From: Oscarella lobularis
Taxonomy: Eukaryota; Porifera; Homoscleromorpha; Homosclerophorida; Oscarellidae
Direction: 5' to 3'
Assembly: GCF_947507565.1 (NCBI RefSeq)
Contig: NC_089189.1
Span: forward strand, 1,364,001-1,428,000
DNA length: 64,000 nt
The translations under genes were made by a program, and so were the position numbers. Of the stretch, positions 21,401 through 33,100 are shown piece by piece; positions within the stretch are counted from its first letter, which is position 1, and every line of letters begins with the position of its first letter. The notes under the pieces are model-generated. The model made no database searches, was not told the DNA's origin, and was given only the letters and a program-made list of their open reading frames with translations.

Positions 21401-24400
21401 TACATCAAGCTGCGCTCCGCTCTCAACTGTTACGCTCCTCGTAAACGATAATTCACCAAAGCCCGAAACCTTCGCATTCGAACCAAACACCGCTTTTCTC
21501 ACTGTAAGAGAGCCGCCTTCGCGTAGTTCTACACTGCCGTTGACTGCAGCCGACGTGAGCTGCAAATTCGTATTACGTTCAACGATGATCAGGCCAGTAT
21601 TGTTCAATTGGGATGAAATGGAAAGAGAAAGTATTCTCGACGCTATGCGAATTGTGCCCTCGTTAATAATTTGCGATTTCGTTTGTCCGAAGTGATCGTC
21701 GGCGTACGACGACAGAGAAGCGTTCGATAGCACGTGAAAGATCTTTTTCGAGGGAAAGTTGACCGTTCCTTGGGAGTGATACGCCCTGCCGTGCAAACGA
21801 ACTTCAGCGTTGAGAGTTTTCGCTGTTGCACCTTCGAGAACGAACGATCCGTAAACGTTCAATTGCCCACTGCCGGTAAGCGAAGGCCCGGCCCAAAGAA
21901 TCGTTCCGTATATGACGGCTTCGCCTGTCCATGTGAGGGAATCATGCACAGTCACAACGGCACCTTCAAACACTGTCAAATCTACGGTTGTCACGTCATG
22001 ACTAATGCTGAGTTCCGGCTGCTGATTTTCCTTTGATATTCCACCAACGGTCAACGAGTTGACCGTTACAGTGCCTGTAGTCCAAACTACAAGTCGTCTA
22101 GGAATGCTGATGAAAACGTGGCTGTTTGCACTAGGAACGCGTCCCTCGCTCCACGACTGTCTGTCCGTCCACCATCCGTTACCTCTACTTCTCCAATATA
22201 CGCCTTTTCCGGGACAGGCGTCCGTCGTTTTGAGACACGAGTCGGCTGATGCACACCAATTGCATTGAGTGTGATTTTTGCAAGACCTTTCCACTTGGAA
22301 AGCGTTGCATTCAGATGCTACAGTCGGCAAGAAAAGAAATCATAAGAAAAAGTTCGCCAAAGCGCGTGTGTTTGCTAACCGGACGAGCACTGAGCGGCAC
22401 TCAAAGCCCACGCTTGACAAGAAATTCCTGGACTTTTATCATACAAAGTCTTCGCCATACAAGTGCCGCCGTCGGCGAACCATACGCACTTACTGTCGCC
22501 CAGGCAATCGACGCAATTGGCGTAAGAGCAAACACCATCTGCGGAATGAAGACGCTCTATTAAACCCATGGGAAGAAAACCTCAAGTTATACCTGCAATC
22601 GATAGCTTTGAGTCTGAAAGACCCGACGCAATTTCGGTTTCGCCATTGAAACTGAGCCCGCCGACCCCCGGAAAGGCCAACGCACCTCCCGTCCATCGAG
22701 CGAAACCGTTGACGGCTACTGTTTCAGAGCATTCAAGCGTCCCATCGCTCAAATCTAAAACGTTCATGGATAGTGGAGTAGAAAGTTTAAGTGTTCCGCC
22801 GGAGACGTTCACGCGCTCAACGCAGGCCGGACTTCTTATCTCCATACTACCCGACTGAACAAGTATATCGTTGAGAATAGCCGACGTGTAACTCCACAGA
22901 ACTGCAGATCTGACGACGACCGTTCCCTGTACGTTGATTGTTGATGCGGCACTGCTGTGGTGCGTATAAGCCCAGTAGATGAGACTGCTACCGCGATCGA
23001 CGATCAAAGCGCCTCTGTCATCACTGACGCCACTTAGTTGGAGATCACCCGACTTTACTTCGACCGTACCGGAATTGCTGAAGTAAATTTTTAGGACAGC
23101 GATCTTTCGCGAAACCATTTCAATGCGCAATCGGCCTTTGTTCACCAGCTGGCCTTCACTCGCCAATGCCGGTCTGTTTCCGTTTATTTGAACGTACGTT
23201 GACTGGAATGTGGCCGTGGCCGACGAAGCAATTATTAACCGCGACTGCGACATCAGGTTCAAACTACCGAAGTGGAACGTCGCCGCTGTTAGTACAGTCA
23301 TTTCGCAGTTGACGAGATATTTTAATGTGTCCGTCAGAATTTCTAAATTGGAGACAACGACTGCGGCAGACTGTTCAGAATGCAATCCAAATGTTCCACT
23401 GCGGAATACTAGCGTGTCGACGTGCGACGAACTGCCTTCGACGAATGACTTTCCGTCGACTGTGAGCCGAAGAATGCGAAGTGTCGGCTGGAGGCGGAGT
23501 CTGGATGACTGTTCTAGCGACAGAGAAGTGATTGTCGCATTGTTGTGACCGAAAAGCGACAGGGAGGCCCTGGTCATTCGGACGTTCGTGAGAAGAGCAG
23601 GGCGGTTAGTGTTATTGGTAATCAGCTCTACTTCTCCATTGGCAATGTAAAGTTCACACGTATCACAGAACTCTTCTGCGCTGATTCGGCTCTTGCTGGA
23701 ACTTATTATCTTGAGCTGTGACTCTTTGCCTACAATGTAAAAGGATCCCTTTGACTCCAAGTCTACTTGTTCAAGCGTCAAAATGTTCATCCGTGCTTTT
23801 GCCCGAATTTCGCCGTTGTTTAAAATCGGAAGACTTACCGCCACTTTTGTCGACAGTCCCACCACTTCAATGATTCCATCATTGATAAACGTCGAAGGAA
23901 AATTACGCGAATACTCCTCAGAGAATGAAACGTAGCGTCGAAGAGTAAGATTGCTTCCGGGACAAACTCTGAGTGTCGCACCCTCGGCAAGAAGCACAAT
24001 TGTGTTATAATACATTCCCTCAATTGCTGAATTGCCATAAAGGGACAAGGACGAACTTCGTATCGTCGGCGATTTTTCCAAATTACTCTTTCCCAACGAA
24101 CTTACGCTGACTTTAACAAAGCTGCCGCCGAACATCGTTAGCTCGTTCCTGATGGCCACATTTGTGCGTTCTGTCTCTCCACCTTGGAGCGTTCCATCGG
24201 ATATCGTCAGCTCTTCGCAGGAAAAATTTCCTGCGATCTTGACTGTTGACTGCGATTGAATTGACAAAGCTTTAATGTCAAACATTTCGGTTCCGATTTC
24301 ATCAATTTCAAGCGTTCCACCACCGGTAGTGGACAAGGCGCCTTCTCCTCTCACTGAGCAGGACAAGTAGGCTGTCCCTGCTAATTGCAGCTCAGCCTCA

Positions 24401-27400
24401 CGCGCTACAATCATAGATCCGTTTATGGGACACAGGAGATTGCCAGTGACCGATGCTTTTGAATCGTTGCTAATGAAAAGCTGACCGAAGTTAGACAACG
24501 ACGAAATCTTTAGAAAATTGAGCGGACTCGCAGCCACTGTGCTGATAAACATTATTCCTCTGTTGACTATTTTCCCGTTTCCTTCTATGGAGGAGTCGAC
24601 GGATTGAGAGACGTTGAACACAACTCCAGGTGCAATCTCCAGAACGGAAAGGCCAGAAAGTTCTAACTTGCTTCCCACTATTCCCTTCCAGTCGCCACGC
24701 TTTTTGACAACGAGTCGTTTGCCGCTCACGACGTAGGAACCGGACGGATTCAAGTTACTCGCTATACTGATAGTATCTACACTGAATGGAAATCGGTCAA
24801 CGCCGTCTCCCCAGCCGGAAACAGTTCCGCCGTAATAGAGAAACTCGCCCAGAACGTCCACCCGATCCTTAGCGGCGAATTCGCCGGAAACCATGTACAG
24901 CTGATCGCTGACTATCACGGGCGCGTACGACTCGATTTTTCCGCCGTAAATTTTGATCTTTCGAACGTGAACGACGTCAGAGTGAAACGGAACGACGAGA
25001 ATACCGTCGAATATTTCTATCGATGAGAGAGACGTCGAGGGTGAGAGATCGAGATTGAGAGTGCCTCCCGACACGATGACGTGACTGACGTCGAATGTGC
25101 GCGACGACACGGTTCCCGAGCCCGAAGTCGATAGCCGACCTAGTCCAGAAATTGCCGAATCAGGATAAGTTCGAAAGTTTCCCGTTAACTTCAACTCGGC
25201 GCCGTAAGGAACTTCGATTCGTCCCGTAGGCATCGTTACGTCGCGCGTCGTCACCGTGCCGGACTCGACGACGACGAGACCTTCATTGCGAAGCGGCGTC
25301 TGCAGCGAAAAGGTGTCCGCAATTTTGACCGCGCCGTAATTAACGAAAAGACTTGAGCCGTCTAGCTCCTCGGCCAAAGCGCCCTGATCCCCCAAAAGCG
25401 CAGTCGCGTTTTGACTGATCACAAATCTCGCGTTAGGACCCAGTTTAATAGACCCGCCTACGTAAGCATCGTTGGACGCGACAACGGTTGTTCCAGAATC
25501 GACGACGAAATCGTTGAATGCTTTCAACGCTACAAACGATCTCACGACGACGTCTCCTGGCCCAGAAACTTTTCCTCCGTACCACACGCCGTCGTCTATG
25601 ATCGTGTCACTCTGCGTCGCCGTTGATACGATTCCGTTCGTTACATTGGCATATGTGATGTTTGTTTTTCCGCCTAAGTTTGCGGTACCTAACTGTAGCA
25701 GAAGTGCGTCGATTTTCAACGCCGATCCCGACGAGCTGGAGACAACGCTCGAGGTGCTCGATAAGAGTAGTTCCCGTAGATAAATGACCGACATTGGGGG
25801 CGGGGAAAGAACAACGTTTCCTGACGTGACTCTTAGGGACGATATTTCAACGTCACCACTTTCAATAGTCAGTTGACCCGACTCGACTCCCACCGCACCG
25901 GCGCCCCGCAAACTGGCCGTCTTCTTGAAGACGTGATTTCCGGAGAGAATTGTCAGTGAGCTGTTGCTGCTCGCTACTTCGACGACTCCCCACGATACTA
26001 GAGAATTCGTCAAGACAAGGCCGCCAGCACCTAGCGCTTTTATCGTGCCACGATTTGTCATTTCTACATTCAGGTTGAGAAAACCAATAAGTTGAGTTAG
26101 AGGAGAATGCTCAATGTAGCCGTAGTTTGTTACCGAGGCACCCGAACTTGCGCTAATAGCCATGCGGCTAGACTCAATAAATATCTTCGCCTCCGAATTG
26201 ACGGTCATTGTTGCTCCTTGTTGTAGCGCCAGAGAACCCGCCCATCTACTCACGCCGGAGATGTGAAGTTGTCGAGAGATTACGACTTTGCGGGTGTCTT
26301 GGACGAGGTCAAACGAATCGCTGACGTCAAGCCTGCTTATTGCACTGCCAGATATAGAGCCTTTCTTCCACAAGACTTTACGTGCGGTAATATCTCCTGT
26401 TCCACTAATAGTTCCGTCGATCATGGTCAAGTTTTGAACAGTCAGAAGACCGTCGACCTGCAGATGAGAGACCGTAGATAATATGGTTACTTGTCTAATT
26501 GTCAGTGGGTTCTTCTTCTGCAAACGAAGTGTCAGTCTACTTTGTCCGCTCAGCAAGAGACTCTCTGTGACTAAGTTCTCTTCAATTGAGTGGATAACAA
26601 TGTGCGAGTTAAACTGGAGATTTCCTCGCAGAGTAAGAACGTCTATTGTCAAGAAGCCGCTGTTCAAGTCCAGCGTGCTAGTATTGCTGGAAAACACTGT
26701 GCAGTCCGAAGAAATTACATGTCTGTTTGAACTACTACTCGCTATCCTTAGAATGCTGTTTTCTTCGAGTGAAAGAGAGCCGGAGTGAAACCGGCTGTGT
26801 CCGAGCAGACGAAGACTGCCAAAGTCTTGGATCGCAAAATTGCCGTAGTTCTCGAGAACTCCACCCACAGAGAGCACTCGGCTGCTTTCGATTGTCAAAT
26901 TTCCTTTGTTGACGATCGACGAAAGCCCTCCGCTTTGCGTCACGGACGACGTTGTGTCGACAGAGAAGTGAGCACCAGATGAAACTGTGATCGAGGAACC
27001 GTCATGTTGCTCAATGTTTCCGTATCCACGCCACGTTCCTTCATCTGCGATCACGAGATTGACGTACTGCATTCTTTTGATGCTGGCGCCAGCAATTCTC
27101 AACCGTCCTGCAACGTCCAAACTCGCCTACGGCAAAACAATCGTTAAATTTGTCGACAGCTAGATTAATTGTAACGCTCATTACCTGACCGAAGACGCTT
27201 CCCTTAATCCACCCGCTGATCCACTGAAGTTGATCGGTAACAATTCCGCCGTTAGAGGCCGTAAACTGCCCGCTACCGGACACAGTCAATTCTTCGACGT
27301 GAACGCTTCGTTCGGATACGAAAGAACTCGTGCCACTGACAGTAACTCGATGAATGAAAACTGGTTCGGTTTCGTCATTGTCTGCTATTTCCAGTGTTCC

Positions 27401-29965
27401 ACCAGAGACATCAATCAAAGTCAAATTGCCGTTAGTGCGGATCGTCGATGATCCGGTCGTAACGCGAATTGTTTCCACATTGACGTTATACAGCTGAATT
27501 CCGGAGGAAGTGTATGATAGGAGAAGCTCTCCGTTTCCAGATATCCGAGACGATTCAGACATGACGAGAGACGATTGGAGTGAAAGAGAACTGTTCAGAC
27601 CAACGACGATGTTGCCAACTGACGTCGACGCTCCTTTCAGGAAGAGGTCGCTGTTTAGCAGAGTCATCGATCCGTACACGTGGAGAGACGGGACAATTAC
27701 GAAATTTTCCGCCATAACGTTTACGTCACCGCGAACGATAAACGCCGAGGACAAGACGGAAGTGGAAAAGGTCACGTCGCCTATGACGTTTGCCTTTGCC
27801 CCCGCTGCAACTTCGAGGATGGCCGCATCGGTGAATGCAACGTTCATGCCGTATCCCTGCACTCGAGCGAGGTTCCGTACGACGAGATGGACGGATTCTA
27901 GCGTTTTTCTGTTTTGGGTGTAGACGTGCAGCGTGTCCGCTGTGACCTGGCCACCGCTCACCGTGCCACCAGTCCAACTGAATTCTTTCTCTATGGTCAT
28001 AGCTTCTCCTTTCAGCGTTCCTGACGTCATTTGTATGCTTTCAGCGGTCGCCGTGCCGCTTACAATGACCTCGCCCCCGAAGACGTTTATTGATTGAACA
28101 ATTACCGACAAGTCAGAATGAAGCGTGCAAACGCCCCATCGTACCGTGAGCTCTGTCAGTGTAAGTAAACTGCTATCACTGGAAGCAAGGTCAACAGTAG
28201 ATCCATCGCTTTCTAGTCGTTGCACAAGGACGTTGTAAAGCTGAGCTTGCGATTCTGAAAAATAGAGCGTTCCGTTGCCTACTATGCGACTCATCCGATT
28301 CCCTCGCACCGAACCGGTATAAAATGTCAATGTGTTTTCCCTGGCGATCTCGAAACTGCCTTCAGAGCTGACAGCGACGACGCGTAGCTTCAAACTTGAT
28401 GCGACTTCCGACTGGAGAACGACTCGGCCGTAATTGTTAAACTCGCCCACGGATATGAGTGTCTCTCCCGTGTAATGCGTTGCAGTCTGCACGCGCCCCC
28501 AATTGTCTAATACAGAGTGGCCTGTCGCTCCGCCTATCCAGCAGCCGACAGCGGCAAACGTCACGACGCCGCTCTGAGTAATAGTGAGACGCGTGTTGCC
28601 ACCAAGCATTAGATATGACCGCTTGCGAAAGACAGCCGCACCGTTGAAAATTGCCGTCGAGACGTAAAGAAAGACGCGCATTTCACCGGCGTCCGATTGA
28701 GAAATCTCAACGGAGCCGCTTACTCGAATCGTTCCCGGCCCGCTGACCGTGCCGGCATCCCACAGCCAGCGATCAGTCACAACAACGGAAGACGACGCTA
28801 TCATCTCGCCGTAGTTCGACTTCACCGGCGAACTCATGAAAAGGGATTTTGTCTTGACGTCGACTGACGTCGATATCACTCCGTCTCCATTTATAGAGAG
28901 GACGTCTGTTAGTAAAGACGTTGCGCTCGAATCCGTGTTCTCGAGATTAACCGTTCCTTTCGTCACTTCGATGCTATTGATGGTTGTTACCGTGCCGCTG
29001 GCGGAGAAATTCAGGGACAAAATGCCGCCGTTGCCGAGAACTCTGCCGATGGATAAAGATCTTGCCGCTACCGATGACGTACCGGATGCAGTCTCCAACG
29101 TGCCGTCAATACGAATCGCAGCTTCGGGAAAATATACGTGAGATTCCGACATCAAAGTCAGACGCGAATAACGATCAACGTAAATTTTTCCAACATTCGT
29201 CGACGATTGAAGACGAAGACGAGCGCGCGATACGACGTCGACGTTTCCGTCGTTGATCAAATGCGTCGCCACGTGGCAGCCGTCGCCGGACGACTCTCGA
29301 CACTCGATTGTGCCTTCGTTTCGCACGAACGTGCCGCCGCTTCCGGTCACTATCGACGCGCTCGTCATCGTTGCCGTCGCTCCCGTCGAGACGACAATCG
29401 AGGCGCCGTTTTCGAGTTGAACGTTCGTTTCTCCGTACTGAGTACTGGGAAGGACGCTGAGCTGAGCGCTGACTGTCATTTCGGAGTTGCTGAGAACTGG
29501 TTGACTGCTCACGGTGCGCATTGCGATGACCTTGCGAACGAAGATCGTTCTTTTACCACCGATACCCGTGAGACGTCCGCCCAAATCGACGTCGCCGGCA
29601 ATGTCGACGTCGCTCTGAACGCGAAGGTCGCCGTTATAGGAAATTTGGAGCTGGCCTCCGATTGTACAAGGTCCGGCGACCGTCAAACGGCGACGAATTT
29701 CTAACGCTATGCCGAAATTCTCCGCGCCGTCGACCACGCGAAGACTTGCTACGGCTACGTCTGCCGAACTGACGACGATCGTGTAGTTGCCGGGATCAGC
29801 GATGACGACGTCATCCGCCGCTGCTGGAACGCGCCCGAGACTCCATTTTCGTGCATTGTGCCAAGTGCTCTCAGCCGTACCGTCGGCTATCCACTCGATC
29901 GTGGAAGCACGCAGAACGATTACTCGAACTATCAAGAGCAGGCAAAAAGCGAGCTGTCGGCGCAT
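15500..29965 (-). CDS. Giant secreted beta-helix protein, unit B (4,763 aa)
   Basis: Four exons: 29965-27185, 27126-22593, 22538-22380, 22317-15500. The introns are 54-62 bp GT-AG, phases 0, 1 and 1; the total is 14,292 nt, divisible by three. ATG 29965 starts a signal peptide (MRRQLAFCLLLIVRVIVL). Architecture: a W-cap (residues about 25-70, GRVPAAADDVVI), one solenoid half of about 2,350 residues, two cysteine modules (about 2440-2530), a second W-cap (WSEGRVPSANSHVFIS) and a second solenoid half of about 2,200 residues. The motif h-x-W-x-x-G-x-h-x-G recurs through both halves (WTGGTVSGG, WKKGSISGS, WYGGKVSGP, WLSGTIYGR, WTTGVLSS). The C-terminus (LTFGSG, GTFDAVTV, LAYKSTSVVL) resembles the end strands of bacterial beta-helix surface proteins. 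No membrane anchor is seen. Likely a secreted fibrous protein. Confidence 0.88.
22220..22538 (-). other. Two PSI-like cysteine modules inside beta-helix B
   Basis: The first module is its own 53-residue exon (22538-22380, phase 1 on both sides) with spacing C-x4-C-x2-C-x5-C-x7-C and later C residues. The second, at the start of exon 4 (22317 to about 22220), reads SCKNHTQCNWCASADSC, a good match to plexin-semaphorin-integrin (PSI) modules. They join the two solenoid halves. Unit C has the same two modules (47391 to about 47070) and the same 159-bp exon. The symmetrical phase 1 exon suggests insertion of an animal-type module. Confidence 0.72.
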
Positions 29966-30161
29966 CGCCACTGTAATGCAGTATTGAGCGGCGTTGATCA
30001 GTTTTGTCTGGGTTCTGGCGATCGCACGTCCGCTGTTTGGTACGTACGTGACGGGATGCGGTTGGATCTTTCGTGACGAGATGCGGTTGGATCTGACGGG
30101 ATGCGGTTGGATCTTTCACGTCATTAGGCGGTCGATCGATCTCTCTCGAGTCTACGCGGCG
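29966..30161. promoter_or_regulatory. Bidirectional promoter region, unit B, with 20-bp repeats
   Basis: 196 bp between divergent ATGs (29965 minus, 30162 plus). Three copies of a 20-bp element with core GATGCGGTTGGATCT lie at 30050-30069, 30075-30094 and 30095-30114, 48 to 112 bp before the teneurin ATG. They could be protein-binding sites or 5' leader sequence. I do not see them in the promoters of units A or C. Confidence 0.55.
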
Positions 30162-33100
30162 ATGGCGATGGAAATGAGCGTTCGCCAGCCCGAAAATCTT
30201 ACGTCTGACGCGCCGAAGGACGTACCGCTATTTGCCGGAACAACGTACGACAGCGTAGAAGGCATGGGGCGCAAGGACGACGAGAAATGGACGGGCAGTA
30301 GGAAGTGGAAAATTGTCGCGGCCGTGGCGTTTGTCGTCGCTATTGGACTTCTCGTCGCTGTCATCATACTCGTAGCTAGTAAGCGAGACTGCCTACGCCC
30401 ACCGCCTCACGCGCGTTGCGAGGCGATGCAGCGTCACGGAAATTCTTTCTTTATCGCCCTGTGCCTTTCTCTCACTCAGAGAATTCGTCTGTTCAAGGAG
30501 TGCCTCCTACGACGCCCACTCCGACAGCGAGCGAAAGCTCTACAAGCCCTGGTTTGGAAACAAAAGATGAGCCCCTCCGTAATCGTCTGCGGAAGCGTGA
30601 TAGACACTAGACTAATCCGTAGCGGCGAACGTTTCCCTCCAGAGGATTCGTGGGGGTCCATTTGTTCTTTGAGCCTTCAGAAGTACTGTAATGATGGCTT
30701 TTAGAGTCAAGCGATGCCACACCTGGCCGCCCGACCGCTTTCACAACAGCTTCGTCCAAACTGCCAACGAAATCCACTGCGGAGAGTCCAGATACAACGG
30801 CCGTGCATGGAACTGAGCCAACGACATACACCCCCACGGAGAGTCCAGACACAACACACGGAACCGATCCTTCGTCTATGCCTGGAACCACGCCCACAAC
30901 GACGACGCACACCCCCACTACGGAGAGTCAAACCACGCACGAAACCGAACCTTCGACTATGCCCACAACGGCTTCGTTCAAATTGCCAACGACATACACC
31001 CCCACTGCGGAAAGTCCAACCACGCACGAACCTTCGACTATGCCTGGACCCACAACGGCTTCGTTCAAATTGCCAACGACATACATCCCCACTACGGAGA
31101 GTCCAACCACGCACGGAACCGAACCGTCGACTATGCCTAGTGCTAGTATTCAGGCAACTACGGAATATCCCCTGACAGCCACCACCTCTCCGGTGATACT
31201 AAACGTAACTGCAAACGGTCAATCCTTCAACGTTTCCGCTGATCCGCTCGTCATGACGTTGATGGAAACCCGGCTTTCTCAAAGAGTCTCAATGATGATG
31301 GAAATTCGCGTGAATTCGGATGGTGAAGTGGATTTGGCTGTGTACGGTCGACAAAACTCTCCTCCGACTCACACTCGCTACGACTTCACCCGACCTCTTG
31401 CCTCGAAGTGGGAATTACAAAATCGAACGTGCCTCTAAATTTGTTTCTTTTTTTTTAGTCGCAGGAGACGGAGAGCAGTTCGAACGTTTCAATTCTCTGA
31501 AGTCGTTTCCTCCGGGTTGTGGTATATTTCTCTATTCAACGGAGGTCGAAACACTGTTGAAACGGCCCTGCGACTCATAACGTCTCCGCCGCCTGTGCCC
31601 TGTCCCGCAGATTGTTCTGGCAATGGCGTCTGTTTCAATGGGACTTGCATCTGTGTTCCGCCGTGGCACGAAGCCGATTGTTCAAAATGTGGCGTATAAT
31701 GTTCGCGAAATTTCGTGTCATTTATTTTGTGTTTTTCTCTTAGTTGGCTGTGCTTCGTCTGGCTGTGGTGGTAACGGAAAGTGTAAGAACGGTGTATGTG
31801 TTTGTGACGAAGGATGGAAAGGAGCTGACTGCAGCAAAAGTAGATTCGTATTAGTATTGGGCTTCTTACTACAGTTAGCTTTCTAGTTGACTGCATACCG
31901 CCTGATTGCAGTGGCCACGGCCAATGTTTCGACGGCACCTGCCAGTGTGATGGTCAGTGGAAGGGCTCCGCTTGCGAAACAGGCAAGAGTTGCTTCAGCG
32001 ACTGGATGCCTTCACAACGATAATTGCCTAGAAAGGAAATTTTGCCTTTATAACTGCTCCAATCGCGGAGTCTGCAACGACGACGTAGGACTTTGCTTGT
32101 GCGACGCAATGTTCACGGGAGTTGGCTGTAGCGTCGGTACGATGCTTTTGCATTTGCAAGCGTTATAATTCTATATACCAAATTGTTCACGTTTTAGCTC
32201 TATGCGTTGACGATTGCAATGGAAACGGAAACTGCGTAAACGGAACTTGCAGTTGCGATGTGCAGTGGAATGGACTCGCTTGCGACACGCGTGAGTGTTT
32301 GAACACGCTCGGTTTTAAAAAGCTCTTCGTTGTCACTTCGCTCATTTTTTTGTGTAGTCAAGTGCGCTGTAGAATGTGACTTGCACGGCGTGTGCGATAA
32401 CGGAACGTGCATTTGCAACAAAGGATGGAAGGGCGAAAATTGTCAGACAGGTCAGTGGTCCGTCGCCCTCTGCATCTAATTGACTTACGCGTCGTTTGTT
32501 TGTCTAGACGCTTGTCCAAACAACTGCCATCAGAATGGTTCTTGCGCAAGGAACGGCGATGGAGAGTGGCATTGTGCCTGCGTCCCAGGTTTCCGAGGCG
32601 ACAGTTGCAATATAGGTCACTGTTTCCTTTTTGACGTCCTTCAGCATAACGTACGTGCACCTCTATTTAGGCATTGAAAGAATTTGCGATGACGGGTTTG
32701 ACAATGATGCCGGTTTGCCTCGTTCGACTTGAAATACATCGCCTATACTCACGACAACGTCTTTAGATTTACTCACTGATTGCAACGATCCCGACTGCTG
32801 CAACTCGTCGGCGTGCACTAATGACGAGGCATGCATGGCAGCGCCGGATCCCGTTCAGTTGGTAGCCAACGAAACGTTCAATACGTCCGTTTCGTTCTAC
32901 CAAACCATTCAATTTCTGTTTGATTCCGGTCTGCAATGGAACGTAGACCTTTCTCAGATCGACGAAGCGTACGTTTGCGTTCACCGTCCATTTATCCCTG
33001 GCGTAACTAGATAATCTTCAAGGCGAGTGGGCGTCGTCAAAGGAAGAGTGACGACTCGTGACACGACTCCGTTGACTGGAGTCACTGTCGCCGTGCTGAA

